Shown piece by piece: positions 36,211 through 49,515 of a stretch of 64,000 bases of DNA. Numbering within the stretch: the stretch's first letter is position 1; the number at the start of each line of letters is the position of its first letter. The stretch is from Hydractinia symbiolongicarpus (lineage: Eukaryota; Cnidaria; Hydrozoa; Anthoathecata; Hydractiniidae). Where the stretch lies: assembly GCF_029227915.1 (NCBI RefSeq), contig NC_079879.1, forward strand, positions 30,012,501-30,076,500, read 5' to 3'. The notes beneath the pieces were generated by a model. It worked only from the letters and a program-made list of their open reading frames with translations. It made no database searches and was not told the DNA's origin. The translations under genes and the position numbers were made by a program.

Positions 36211-36830
36211 CTTCTTCTTCTTCTTCTTCTTCTTCTTCTTCTTCTTCTTCTTCTTCTTCTTCTTCTTCTTCTTCTTCTTCTTCTTCTTCTTCTTCTTCTT
36301 CTTCTTCTTCTTCTTCTTCTTCTTCTTCTTCTTCTTCTTCTTCTTCTTCTTCTTCTTCTTCTTCTTCTTCTTCTTCTTCTTCTTCTTCTTCTTCTTCTTC
36401 TTCTTCTTCTTCTTCTTCTTCTTCTTCTTCTTCTTCTTCTTCTTCTTCTTCTTCTTCTTCTTCTTCTTCTTCTTCTTCTTCTTCTTCTTCTTCTTCTTCT
36501 TCTTCTTCTTCTTCTTCTTCTTCTTCTTCTTCTTCTTCTTCTTCTTCTTCTTCTTCTTCTTCTTCTTCTTCTTCTTCTTCTTCTTCTTCTTCTTCTTCTT
36601 CTTCTTCTTCTTCTTCTTCTTCTTCTTCTTCTTCTTCTTCTTCTTCTTCTTCTTCTTCTTCTTCTTCTTCTTCTTCTTCTTCTTCTTCTTCTTCTTCTTC
36701 TTCTTCTTCTTCTTCTTCTTCTTCTTCTTCTTCTTCTTCTTCTTCTTCTTCTTCTTCTTCTTCTTCTTCTTCTTCTTCTTCTTCTTCTTCTTCTTCTTCT
36801 TCTTCTTCTTCTTCTTCTTCTTCTTCTTCT
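36181..36830. repeat. perfect (CTT)n microsatellite, 650 bp
   Basis: About 216 uninterrupted CTT triplets with no visible substitution. The open frame across it (a serine run) is a by-product. GAA/TTC tracts of this length are known to form triplex structures. The exact length in a genome assembly is unreliable. Confidence 0.98.
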
Positions 36831-36901
36831 ATGTTCTATTGTTACATTTATTTTACTTCAGTCCCTTAGCATAATTAGTACATTAAGAGGACTTCAAGTA
36901 T

Positions 36902-36967
36902 TTTATTTTTAGATTATCTAAGAAATGTGGCTAACCAGCCACATTTCTTAGATAATCTAAAAATAAA
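36902..36967. repeat. perfect inverted repeat, 31-bp arms, 4-bp loop
   Basis: The left arm 36902-36932 (ending AGAAATGTGGCT) and the right arm 36937-36967 (starting AGCCACATTTCT) are exact reverse complements around AACC. The hairpin lies 71 bases after the CTT tract. It could be a tiny foldback element or a replication-error palindrome. Confidence 0.95.
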
Positions 36968-38309
36968 TGCACGAGAACTGAAAATCAAAGCATGGAAGAG
37001 TTAGACAATTAACACCAACTAGAATTAGCATTTCTCTTACTTTCTTTCTTTATATTTTTATTTTATTTTTAATTTTTTTTCCAACTACTGATTATTAAAT
37101 GCAGATGTACGATGCACCAAGGTTTTTTTCTGCTGATCAGAATGTCCACTAATTAGGTGTAGTTAGACACGCTATTTGTTTTTTGTTTTATCAATTAAGT
37201 TTTTTGATGAATCGATCCCTGCAAACGTTTTAATAATACCACACCCACTATGGTGGAAACAAAGAGTTGAGATTTTTTGTTTGTACAAAGAATCTAATTT
37301 CACGGAGAATTATATTTTCTTATGAAATAAATACAATTTTAACTCGATAAAGCAAAGTTTTATCTTAAAAAAGCTTGAAAAAATAATATACAGAAGCTAT
37401 TCATTTGAATTGTTGATATTTTTTTGAGTATTTAAAATGTTGCTAATTTTCTAACCGCAAGAACTTACAAATCTCACCAGATTCAAATAAATAAATTAAT
37501 ATCTACAATATGTATGGTTTCAATTGGTTTTAACGCAACTGCAATTTGAAAAAAACAGAAAAATAGAGAAAAGCCGTTATATAACCAAATAGAGCTGTCT
37601 TGATTTCGTGACGAATTTTTTTTATTTATTAATACCTGGAGAAATATTTCGACACCAGGTCGATTTAGAATGAAGAGTATACGTGTCATCAAAATACGAA
37701 ACTTTTTCACACTTAATATTTTCAGTAATATTCAAAAAATTAATAATGCATAATTTGAGTGTATGGAAAAAATGAATTGATTCATTTCTTCCTCTCTGAC
37801 ATGCACATGTGGGGGTTGCTAAGTTTTTTAACACTAACAAAATATATACGAACACACATCGAATATATATTTCTGGATTTTAAAACAAATGGTATGAATA
37901 AGATACGAAGTGGGAGTTAAGATGATTTTTTCATGTAAAATGAGAATAGTTAAATATCTAACAAGACAGATTACTAGAAATAAAAATAATTATTATGAAG
38001 TGATGTTATTATAATCAGATCGGTGTTTATCAGGTAATTTTTATATGTAAACACGTATTCGATTGCTTCTTTGAATATACGCTATTTGTCACAAACTTCC
38101 ACGCATCTAGCGTTCTTAACTTTCGTCTTCTGCTGTCTGATTTGCCACACTTTTATTAGAATAAGATCTTATTTCCTTGCTTAGTGAATAAAGCGGGTTG
38201 TTAAAAACTTCTTAATGGCAATGCATTTATAGAGGAACAGAGCATGTGAAGTTAAGTTTCAGCTTTTTATCAAATTTGTTTTCCTCTTTAAGATACTTAA
38301 ACAGCGATT
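36968..38309. other. intergenic stretch upstream of the acidic-protein gene
   Basis: AT-rich, no supported exon. It should contain the promoter of the gene starting at 38310, but I see no clear core element. Confidence 0.4.
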
Positions 38310-41300
38310 ATGGGAGATTATAACCAACAGTATCTGGATGATGAGGACCAAGATTATAACAATAGATACGAGAATATTCCAACACCTGTTGATGGCGAAG
38401 AATTAAAATCTTCTGATGAAGAATCTGAAGAAAAAGAAGAAGAAGAAGATGATGAAGATGAAGAGGTAAAAAATATTTATTGAGTTTATTGGACGAAAAT
38501 AAGAAAGAAGTTGAATTGATATACCAAAATAAAAGATTTGTATTTTGTAATTTTATAGATGGACACCAAAAAAATAGAATAGCGATCTCTGCTTGTAACG
38601 TAACCTTTGGGCGTTATTGTGATACCTTTATCTATAATAATATTGCTTTCTATCTGTCTCCGTATTGTCAGTATTTAAATATTTAGGGTACATTGTCAGA
38701 AGACGATGAGATAGACAGGACACTGCAGGATAAAAATTTTGATCCGTACGAATCATGGGACGCTCTTATGGAGATTGACATCAACGTTAACATCATGGCA
38801 TTGTTGATGGATGATGAAGAACTTCAGGAGGTCTGGGCTAAAAATCAAGGTATGGCGCTGATACTCCTTGTGATAATATGTCTTTTATAAGCGGCACAAC
38901 CTTGTGGTTTAGAACCAATGCTGATTCAATTCTCTTTCAAAGTCTCGACTGTTGCTAACTCGTTGCTTGTTAACTATGTACTTGACAATATATAATTCAT
39001 GTGTTTACTTGCCATAATAAGTTCGTGGGCCAATCGAAATCAATCTTGATGCTGTTTTATGTAACATCTGGACTGTTGTCTTCTTTTTTCTTATAGATTT
39101 TAGTTTTGTGTGACTTGTTGATTGTAAATAAACGTGTGTGGATGAATTAATAAAGCTTTTTATCTTTCTTAAAATTTCTTAAAAACTTTTTTATATTTAT
39201 ATGTCCACCCTATGTTCTAATGACTGATTTATTATTCGTGTACAGAAGACATAAATAAAAACATCGACTATTTCAGGACTTTTTTTCTTAAAGTTGATGA
39301 GATTGTTTTCATTTTTTCTAATTAGCTGGTGCGGAAGATCAGGAGGCAGAGGAAGAAGAATATGATGATGCGTACGAGTCTGAGGTGGATGATGAAGAGG
39401 AAGATGAAGAATTGCAAGAAATTATACCAAGTGAGTATCCATATACTATCAGATTTTTATGTGTTGTTGCGAGGGAAGTGGCAGAAGTGTTGATAGAAAT
39501 AGTATGATTAAGGCCAACCGCGAAATATGTGCCATCAGAAACGCTAGAGACGGTTTGAACAACTTACCAAGGATACTCTCTAGTGACTTCAGAATTCCGT
39601 TTGTGATTATATTTAAACATGCTAAGTCAACCATTTTTAAACTTACTTTCATTCAAAACAGTATTTTTAGTTACGTTTAGTAGTAATTCAAAGAGAAGTA
39701 GGGGGTAATTTCGAAATTTGTTTCCGCATGTAGCATAATCTTTCTTTTCGTTTTTGCAGGTGATAGTGATGAAGAACTTCCACCTGTCGAGGTAGGTGAT
39801 AGTGAGAATATATACGAGCTTTCATCAGATGAGTACCAAGAAGAAGACGCCTTTTCATTTGGTGATGCTGCCTCTGAAAAAGATTTGGGAGAGGATGATG
39901 ATGTTGGGTACAAGGAGGATGATGAAGACAAAGAAGAACAAGATGAAAACGAAGAAGAAGACAAAGAAAATAAAGAACCTGAAAAAGAAGAAGAAGGTTT
40001 GTCTCTTGTTTTACATTGTTTACATAAACATTTTTGAGAATATACTAGCTGTTAAAATAGTCGCAAATTTATCTTGTTTTTTTTTAGTGAAGACAACAAA
40101 ACGTTATCGGAGACTTGAAAAGTATAATGATTCAGATACAAGCGAATATGAAACAATAACGTCAGTGTCGGAAAGTGAGAAGGAAACGAACCAGGCCGAT
40201 AACGTTGACGACGAAGAAAAAGGGGAAAATAAAGAAGAAGGGAATGAAACTGTTGAGCAAATAGTTAAAGATCAAAACATTGAAAAATTGCCATCTCCGG
40301 ATCCATATCCTTGGATTGAATATGAGAAAGAAATTGAGTATATAGAGGAGTATGATGGAAATTTTGTAAGTTTCTTTTGTTAACTAACGAAAGGACGGAC
40401 GGACGGACAAAATAAGTTATTAGAATCTATTTTTTCTGCTTTAGATGGAAAATTATATGGCACAAAATCAACAAACTTCAGCACGTTCCTCAACGGATGA
40501 AAGCAATGACGAAAAAGATACATACGACCTTCCTGTTTTCCAGCTACCGCCTTCAGAATTGTCGGTAGTGAAAAACAAACACGCAAATAAGAATACCACA
40601 GATTCAAATCGTAAAAAGGCAAGAATTATTCCAAGCAAAAGGATTCGAACCACAAGTGGTCAAAAACGCAGAGTTGAGAAAAAAGAAAAAATAGATCAGG
40701 TTTCAAAAACGAAAGAACTAGTCGGCTACCGTTCTTACACAGGGAAAGCTAAGTTTAAATACGAAATTGACTTAAATGTTTACAATTTTGACAACTATCC
40801 CCAGTACGAATGCGACGAAAAAGATGATAAAAAAACTCTGATAGTAAATAAAAAGAAGAAAAACAATAAGAAGATTAAAGACAACAATAATAATACTACA
40901 AATAATAAAAAATATAGAGACAAGTTTGGTAGAAAATATCTTTTTCTTAAACGTAAACAAAGAACAAAATGTTATAAGCGAGTACACCCTGAATATAACG
41001 ACAATAAAGAAGAGGATTCTGATGCTCCTGATGAAGACATTCCTGTATATAAAGCAAAAATGGCAGTGTTAGCTTACAGAAACAAAACAGTTGAATTAGT
41101 TCTGGATTCACTATTGACACAGACATTTACATCTATAGAAAAAGTGGATAAAGCCAGATTACGGAAAGAGGCTACACACCACAGTCGAGCCATATTGCTC
41201 GACATTTGTGAGAATATTGTGGAGGATATTGAAGAAAAACAACAAAAAGATGCAGTTAGTTATGCGATTGAACTTTTGCTGGACAGTTGGGAACAACATG

Positions 41301-44051
41301 TTTATCGAACAAGGATGAAGTTAATAGACGAACAGTTAGATAACATCTCTGAAGCTGTTGTTACTACCTCAGTGAGAACAGCAGTGGATGAAATTGTAGA
41401 TGAAGATATATATGCAACACTTTATGTGCGGGACACTCTTGCTGAACTGCTAAATGAGTTTGGGTTACGACAAGCCAAGATCAATCGTAAGTTAGGCGGC
41501 CTGTTTAGCGAATATCATTTTGATAGTTATGACTTTGAGGGTGGAGGCACAACGAAAAAGATAAAAAAGAAAGTTTATAAACCAAGAAAAGAATTAGATT
41601 CTTACTTAAACGAAAGATTAAAAAAAATTAAGCTAAAAGAGGACGAGGAAGAACGTGGAAGGGAGGCGATAAAATCAAAACAGCAAAAAGAAAGAGAAAA
41701 AAAAGAGAAGGAAGAAGAATTAAGAGAAGATATGAAGAGAGCAGTACTTGAAAAGAAAAAATCCTTCTATCCTAAAAACAGCACTGATGAAATTCAAAAA
41801 GATAAAGAAGAAGAGGAAGAAAGTCTGGAAGAAGAGAAAGGAGTTCAAGATCTAGAACTTATTGATCGTAATGGTAGGAACAACGTGGATGTATCTCCGG
41901 AAGACTCTGAAATAGAAGTAACTGGAGAGTTAAGAGACACGCACGAGCTATTCGATTCTGAAGAAATTGCCCAAATTGCTGTGCGCGCAAGACGGAGAGG
42001 TAAAGTTGTTGCTTTATGGAGACAGGAGGATAAAAACTTATTGGAAGAATTGAGGAAGGTGAGTGATAATGAAGCAGATTACACTGAATCTGAAGAAGAA
42101 AACAATGGTGAAGAAGATGGAAAAGTTAACTTAAATAAAATTTATGCAGAGGAGCTAGCTGAGGAGGAAGAACAGAAAAATGAAGATTATGACTTTAAAG
42201 AATATTACCTACGCAAATTACCTAACTTGCAAAAAGAAGTCGAAAAAGCTCTAAAAAGGTCGCATACACCTACGAAGATAAACCTGGTAACTTTAACTAA
42301 AGACAAAGAAAGAAACGACAGCGCCATAGGTTCTACAAATCATGGATCCCCAACGCAAAGGACCTCGGTTGGATTACGACGTCATGAGTCTGGCATATCA
42401 TCAATTTTATCAAACGAATTGCGAGAGCAAATTTCAGAAGAGATGGAGCAGCTGGCATATGAGCAAGAAAAACCGTTAGAAGAAATCGTTAAGATGATTC
42501 CTAAGATAGATCGAGATCAATACCTTCAGTCTTGGCTATATAACGGATCTCCAGAAGTTTTCAACCACGCCCCATCCCCTCCTGCTTGTCAAAATAATAA
42601 AAAGGTTAGGCGTCCTCATTTAAAGCGACCAAAAACAGCTCAAAGTGATGCGTCCATTATGGATATTATTCCTCTTGAAATACGTGCTTTCAAAAATACA
42701 GACTATGAGAACAATAATGAAAGGCCAGGGACTTCAAGCTCATATTATACGGGGAGAGAAACTGCATTTTCTAAAAGAGATGAACTTGATGAAGATGAAG
42801 ATGATAGTGAAGATTCTGGAAATGATCAGGAGGTAATAAAACCTGAAAAGCCAAGAAAAAAACCACCAATCGTTAAAAAAAATATCAAAATCGAATTCAA
42901 GCAGCCGCAAAGACCAAAGGAATCAAAAAGAGAATCTGATCTTGGACCTGCTTGGCAATTTTACGTAAGGCAAAAACGTATTCGGAAAGAAAAAAAGGAG
43001 TACGGAACAGAGCATCCAGTTGGGGAAGAAAGCGTGATATGGGTGCCTCCTAAAGATCTCTATATTGAAGAACGTGACGAAATCTTAATGAACTGCCCTG
43101 CACCTCTTAAAGAAGTATTTGAAGACGAAGAAGACTTTGATGTGGAGATACTTCAAGCAACAGGGAATACCAGTGACAGTGAGAATGAAGATGAAGAAGA
43201 ACGGGTAGTTCCTTCAGTTGTTCCACCAGCCACACCTTGGCAACGTGAAAAAGAACGACCACCAACCCCCGATTCATACGACTCGGAAGAAGAATTAGAA
43301 GAACTGAAAAGAAATTACATTAGTAAGCACAGAAGAAACAGAGAGAATGACAAATTAAAACATTTACCTGATAGGAAATGGAAAGAATATTTAAAAAGAA
43401 AAAATCAACCTCGACAACAACCACCACCAGTCAGATCTGGCTGGAAAGCTTCACCTGGAATCATTCCATGGAAAAATGCCAGGGAAGGTAAAAGTGTTTT
43501 TAAAATTGCCAGAAATAAAATCCAGCAGAACAGAAGTTATTCTCTGAAGCTTTTCCTTATCATTATATTATTATTCTTATGTTCTTTTATTTTGATCATG
43601 TTTTCATTTCTTCTTATTAGATGCGCGAAGGCAGCAAAAGAGCGGAGCCAACGCACAAGAGGTGCAAGCTAATGTAAATAGAGAATTGTTTCAAAAGCTA
43701 CAAATCATGGCTCGACGAGATCAGAACTTTTATCAGGGACAGAACAATCGACTTTTACAACGTAGAAAAACTATGCATAATACTGACTCTAATACACGAA
43801 AGAAAGAAACAGAAAAACAAAAATTGCTTCACCCTGACCAGAGTTACGGCAAAGAACGCTCTCCTCCACAGACAACACGATCAACGCCATCCTATCTTCG
43901 ACCAACAAAAGCTGCTGAAAATAAATACAGGCAAAGATCAAATCCTGATCAGCTTCCATCAATATCGAATCCAGTGAGCGCTGCTCCAAGGAGTAGAGGG
44001 AGTACAAATAATAATAATTCTCGATCGAGGAAAACAAGCAAAGCCATGTAA
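38310..44051 (+). CDS. large acidic, coiled-coil-like protein (1470 aa), unknown
   Basis: Seven exons: 38310-38465, 38687-38849, 39326-39430, 39760-39996, 40088-40365, 40445-43487 and 43621-44051. All junctions use GT/AG and agree in phase; the sum is 1471 codons including the TAA. The first 300 residues are strongly acidic (runs of E and D, many SxxE casein-kinase-like sites). Residues about 515-665 are a helical region with few charges (VYKAKMAVLAYRNKTVELVL to GGLFSEYHF). Then come K/E-rich coiled-coil stretches, a conserved-looking block (WVPPKDLYIEERDEILMNCP), and a basic, Ser/Asn/Arg-rich tail. There is no signal peptide or membrane segment, so a cytoplasmic or nuclear scaffold is likely. 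I do not recognise the family. Confidence 0.8.
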
Positions 44052-45794
44052 TATCTAAACCTGATTTATGGAATATTTTTTACTAAATTTGTTTGAAAGT
44101 ATCTTTCTTAGTTTTCCATCATCATTTTTTTAACTTTACCGGCTTAAATAGCAAGAATTATTTTTGCATTTTAGAACTGTCTTGTGAGTCTGTCAAGCAT
44201 TGAACAACTTTTCTGCGTGAGTAAGAGAAAATCATATTTATAAAAGAATTATTTTGCACTTAAAATTATTGATATACTGAATAATATTTTTACAATAAAA
44301 AAATTGATTCTTATATCTAAAAACCCCGCCCAGAAGTAAGAACTGCAGATCATTCCAACAGATCGTCTATGCCTGCTGATTCACAACTTCAAGGAAACCA
44401 ACAGACAATCCAACGGGGGGATTAATAAGGTATTTAGTCTAATTAGTTCCAGAGTTATGAAAAAGTTTGTAAGAGCAATCGTTTTTCGAAAACCTTGCGT
44501 CATAGTTTGTTAAATAGTTTTTGAAAGGCATTTATTGAAGGGGTTGGACTTATTGAATCCGTATAGAGTTGCTTCATGAATATAGCTATACAGTGAGCAA
44601 AATTTCAGCAGGGTGTTATGCTTCGTTGTACATAGTTTATGTGCGATTATCATTAAAACCCCTAAACAAATTTCAGGTCAAGAATTTTTTAAGTTATCAG
44701 TTATTTGTGAGTATAATCAAAACAAGATAAAGGGTGCTCAATAAATTAATAAAGCTTGTTATTAGTTGTTAAAGATTGTTACATAGTTTTTATATATATA
44801 TTAGCTATATACAAGCTAAGCTTTTCAATATGAAAAGGAGGGCAGAGGAGGCTAGAGATATACTGGCTTGGTAATACTAAAGGAACCAAATTTTCTTATT
44901 TTTAAGCTTTTTTTTAAGAATACTCATTCACGATAAGTAATTGTAAAACGCTATCGGCATCTTTTGAAACTTTCTCTCCGGGCACCAATTTCGTAGGCGG
45001 TTGACATACAAGTATCAGCTAACCTTGTTTTCAGGTTATGACAGCCTAAAGTTCATGCGAATTTAAACATGCTGCAACAGAATAAAAAATAACACACCTT
45101 ACAACTTTTATAAGAGAAATGTGTGAAAATAAAAATATTTTGGTTTATTTATTTCTTTTTGCTAACTATGCCAAATTTTGTCAAAACAAAAGCAATCAAT
45201 TTTAGGCCATGTATCAAAAAACAAAATTTTAATGACGTCATCTTGTAAATCTTCGGAAAATCTCTTTTAAGGTTAAGAAACATCTAGGCTAATAATATGT
45301 TTTTTCTCACTATATTCGGTCAGGTTTTAGAATCTTCACGTTACGTTGAGTGTATGATTCAAAATATTACCTTAAAATTGTCGCTTTAACTTTCGTGAAT
45401 TAATGCTCTCAGAAAATTTAGCAATTAAAATAAAATTCGCGAATTTGGCCGAAATTCGCAAAGTTTTTGTGCATTTAAAGTGATTTTTAAGTATTAGTAA
45501 AAAAAATAATTTTTTCTCTGGGTACTACTTTGCACCAGTACTTCGTTTTTTTCTCGAATAGGTAATTTAGCTAAACAGAGCATAGACAGCTGATCATTTA
45601 CCTTTAAATTGAAAAGTCGATATGTATCAAAGCTATACCACATATCAACAAAAATGGCAGGTATATAATTGATTGGTGCTCGCAAAAAGAACACATTATT
45701 GCCATAACATGTAATTTTATTGCACAAAAACAAATTTACAAAATAACCAAATTCAATATAAACAAAACATTGACATATATATTTAACATAAATA
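44052..45794. other. intergenic stretch between convergent genes
   Basis: The plus-strand acidic-protein gene and the minus-strand BLOC1S3-like gene end towards each other here. AT-rich; 3' UTRs of both are expected. No other exon supported. Confidence 0.45.
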
Positions 45795-46418
45795 TTAATC
45801 CAACGATACCGATACATTTAAATCAGGAAGATCTGCTTGGTGTAACACGCTTTCAAAAGTTTCATTTAAATGTTTCGTTGTTTCGGATATATTACGATAT
45901 TGCTTCAACGCGTCCTGAAACAAAAAGTACGAGCAAAACAACTATTATAATTGGAAAAGTAACTTCTCGTCCTTAATTTGTTATTTTTCAGATTTGTTAT
46001 TTTAGTGACTAAAAAAATAAAAAAAATATGAAGTATATAACTATGTTTTCACTTTCCCCTAAAATAACACCCATTTTTGACTAAAAATTCCCACCTAAAA
46101 TATAAATACAGCATTTTAAAGAAAATGCGTTTTTATACCTGCATGTGCACTTGCGAACGATTTGCAAGCGGAATGAAACTTTCCAAACGCCCAGTCACGT
46201 GGTTAAACTTTTCTAATTGCATCTGCACAATACCAAGTCGAAATGCGAAATTTCTTTCCCCTAAAATTTAAAAATAAAATTTGACAAAAATGAAAATGTA
46301 AAAAACATGAACACTGAGACGTTTTAATTTCAAGGTGGATTCTAAAAAATCAACCATATAAAGTCGAAATTGTTTTTAATTTTTGCTATAAAATGGTACT
46401 TAGTGATCATAGTGTTTT

Positions 46419-46489
<71 letters not shown>

Positions 46490-47618
46490 CTCAAACTAGA
46501 TAGATATATTATATTGAATAAAATCTTTCTGAGAGAGAATTTATCAGTCTCCAAAACGGCCCAAACAATTTTATACTTAACTTTTTTGGTCACCTATAAC
46601 TTTAGAATGAGAAAAAAGTTGTGCGTTGATTTGATTTATAGCATTTTTTGTCAATATTGAACATTATGTAACTTTTGCTAAATTCACTAAACTTTTATCT
46701 TCTTATTTAAAATTAATTTGAATTTGCTTAGCAAACATTACAATGTGCATGAAATCGATACGTCATTAGAAAAAATGTACCAACCAGTCTAAAAATCATT
46801 ACAAAATTAAAACTCGTAAAAGGTCTTCAGGTAAGTTTTAATTAACAAAAAATTTCTGTGGAGGAAAAGAATGTGTGTACAGTATTTATGTTTGGAATAT
46901 TTCTTATCCCTATACACCTCGAAATTAGCATTTATAAAAATAAATAAATAAATAAAATATACTTACAAATTTTCTTGTGAAAAGGTCTAAAAGTAAAAGA
47001 AATCTAAAAATGAAACACAGAAAAATAAACAAAATAAAAACTCTTTTGTATGCAAACTTACGATTCAAATCTAGGCTTTTTAGTTTCTATGGAAACCGAA
47101 TATTCTTCCTCTAACGTTGGACCAGTTTGATCTTGAAGAGATGGAAAATTTCTTCCAATGTACTCTCCGATGTCATCGTCACTTTCTGAAGCTTCACCTG
47201 ATACAACAACACTGCTGCTAGGGCCGTCACTCTATTGAGAAACATTACTTTGTTACAAAATACAAAAACACAAAAAGTATATTTGATAAATATAATGGCT
47301 CAAAAAACATGCCAAAATGTTTAACCAAAAATAAAACATGAAAACAGAGAATAAAGTTTATAATTTAAAAACTTTAAGCTATACCTACTTTAGCTTCAGT
47401 TTTAGGTTCTGTTACCATTGTATTTTGAACAAATCCATGATAATCAGATATCTCTTCATCACTTTCCGATGCCTCACCCTCCAAAATGTTTGTTCCTGTT
47501 GGAGGTTAGAACTTGTATACTTGTATACAACAATGCATTAGAATTAAGTTAAATAATAAGGATACATCATCCCAGTGTTAAAACAAGCTGTGGAACATTA
47601 CATACCTTTTCTATCCAT
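45795..47618 (-). CDS. BLOC1S3: BLOC-1 subunit 3 homologue
   Basis: Exons in reading order: 47606-47618 (13 nt, MDRK), 47389-47495, 47062-47231, 46967-46986 (20-nt microexon), 46139-46260 and 45795-45914. Phases join throughout to 183 residues. The product carries the motif GEASESD twice (ILEGEASESDEEISD in exon 2, VVSGEASESDDDIGE in exon 3), matching the doubled GEA.ETDSE motif of vertebrate BLOC1S3. It continues with a helical C-terminal half (LGIVQMQLEKFNHVTGRLES) and ends near LPDLNVSVSLD, like the LPDI end of the human protein. In animals this subunit belongs to BLOC-1, which sorts cargo to lysosome-related organelles in the cytoplasm. The start was chosen because only this ATG joins exon 2 in phase. 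Confidence 0.75.
46420..46490. repeat. (AAC)n microsatellite
   Basis: About 23 perfect ACA/AAC triplets in an intron of the BLOC1S3-like gene. Confidence 0.95.
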
Positions 47619-48238
47619 TTCTTTTCATTACATCATTTAAAATTTTGTTTTCATTAAAATAGTTCTTTTTATTGTGAAATGCTAAAATTAATAAAAAATA
47701 ATTATTATATAACAAAAATATGCTCTTTTTGCTAGTTATAAAGTGGAAAATGAGCACTCTCAATTTCCATTGAATATAACACGTGTTTAAGTGCAAACTC
47801 TTTTCTCTTTCTACTCAAGTATCATTTTTAGTTCATGAAGAGCACCCTTAATAAACATGAGAAGTATGCTAAATGCACAAAAACCAATGGAAAACTGCAG
47901 CAATTGACAGTAATATTTGATAGCTGCCCTTAGAAATAAAGCCTGTTGGTCTATTATAAGGGTTTAAAATGTTTGGACATTTTTTAAAAAGGGGGGGTGC
48001 CACATGAGTTCTGTTGTTTGCAATACCCTATAAAAATTTTCAGACACACTTAAAAATAATATTTGGGTTTATAAACAAAAATCAAATTAGCCAGTACTGT
48101 CCTAAAATTGGACAGACCGATCTTTGGACATGGTAAAAAATTGTAGGTAGCATAATGTATTTAGCTTGTAGTAACCAATATTTTAAAAATAAAATGTTTA
48201 TATGTATGACGAATTGGAGTAAGTAAAGTAAAGTAAGT

Positions 48239-48613
48239 ACTCTGGAGTGCCAAATAAACGGGGGGTCTTAATAGTTGGGGGAGTTGGATAAATACCAGAA
48301 TTTTATTAAACAGGGGTGTCCAAATTAAAGGGGGGGATTAAAAAGGAATTCATTTCTGGTAAATTTAACCTCCATCATGCGGACATATTAAAAATTTTAC
48401 ACACCGTTAAAATGTATACCAATTTAATGTACTACAGCACAGTATACAGTAACTTGTAAAAATAGCAAATCTATAAAACATTTTATAAATGATGGATAAT
48501 GGTACAGAAATGAGTGATGTTTATCAAAAATTAATAATCAGGGGGTCCTAATAAGCATTGGGGTTAGAAAATTACCAAGCGGGCAGGGGGACGATTATTT
48601 GGCACACAAGAGT
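48239..48613. mobile_element. small inverted-repeat element with G-runs
   Basis: The left end ACTCTGGAGTGCCAAATAAA and the right end (rc ACTCTTGTGTGCCAAATAAT) are inverted copies. Inside are repeated GGGGGTCYTAATA blocks. It looks like a non-autonomous DNA element. No clear target duplication seen. Confidence 0.5.
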
Positions 48614-48814
48614 AAACATGTATTTGACAATAGCAGGTTATAAAAGTTACAAAAATGAATTAAATAGCTAAGATAAATCAGATAAAGTTTAGCTAATAAT
48701 ACAGTTTAACATTTGTCTGGTATAATATTTCAGCCTTGTGATTTGGCAAGAAAAGTTTCAATAAAAACAATGAAAACAGGTTTAGCATGTGTGCCGCTGT
48801 AGACTTTGTGTGAC

Positions 48815-48870
48815 GCCGTAGATTAGTGGTAATAGCTCTTGTACTCTGTGCGGGAGTCCTGTTGTTTTGT
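48815..48870 (+). mobile_element. SINE head (GCCGTAGATTAGTGG family)
   Basis: CGCCGTAGATTAGTGGTAAT followed by AGCTCTTGTACTCTG matches the tRNA-like head of the SINE at 55654-55967. The body is missing. Confidence 0.55.
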
Positions 48871-49184
48871 AAGTAACCAAAAGTAAAAATGTGCTCAGCA
48901 AAATCTTGAATCCAGTGAGAATGATGTGCACCCGAATTTTGAGCGAGTTCCATAATTACTTCAAAATGGGTTTTCATAAATTATAAGTAGCTTTCAAGTC
49001 TATCGTGTAGCTATCAGCATTTCGCCAGTTTGAAAGTTTAAAGGAGCATTTTAGCACTAAATTGTTTCTATGAAGCTTTATGTTCTTATATGGAAAATAT
49101 TATATTAAAAAATAACGTGTATCAAGGATATGTGTCTTAGTTAAAATGCATAAAAATAAACAAAATAATGAATTATTACAGATC

Positions 49185-49515
49185 GTCTGTAACAACGATG
49201 TACGGAAGATTCTTTCTCATGTTTTTATAATTTTATTATCCATTCTCATTTTACCAATCAAGTTTCACCTGTCTTATTAATTGTATTTTTAATTTTTTTC
49301 ACATATTTTGTGGGCACCTGTTGTTTGAAAGTAGCGAATACAAAAAAGAAAAGAAAGAATGAATATCATTCAAACTAAATTGTTACATTTCTTATTGTTT
49401 TTAACAGCATTTATAAATTTAGTCCTAGGCACTAGCTTGTGAAATACATTTCAATAACTCGTAAACATGATACCTGCTATATCGTTCTATTACCAGAAGC
49501 AAATCATTTTAATAT
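49185..49515 (+). repeat. dispersed repeat, copy 1
   Basis: Related along its length to 62805-63135: shared blocks include GTCTGTAAC..CGATGTA, CACCTGTTGTT, TCCTRGGCACTAG, TTGTGAAAT and GATACCTGCTATAT. No coding capacity; class unknown. Confidence 0.65.

Noticed and set aside
36174-36869. Long serine-only open frame
   Set aside because: It is the translation of the CTT microsatellite; no real protein is implied.
39677-39964. Serine-rich minus-strand frame
   Set aside because: It is the antisense of Glu/Asp-rich codons in exon 4 of the acidic-protein gene.
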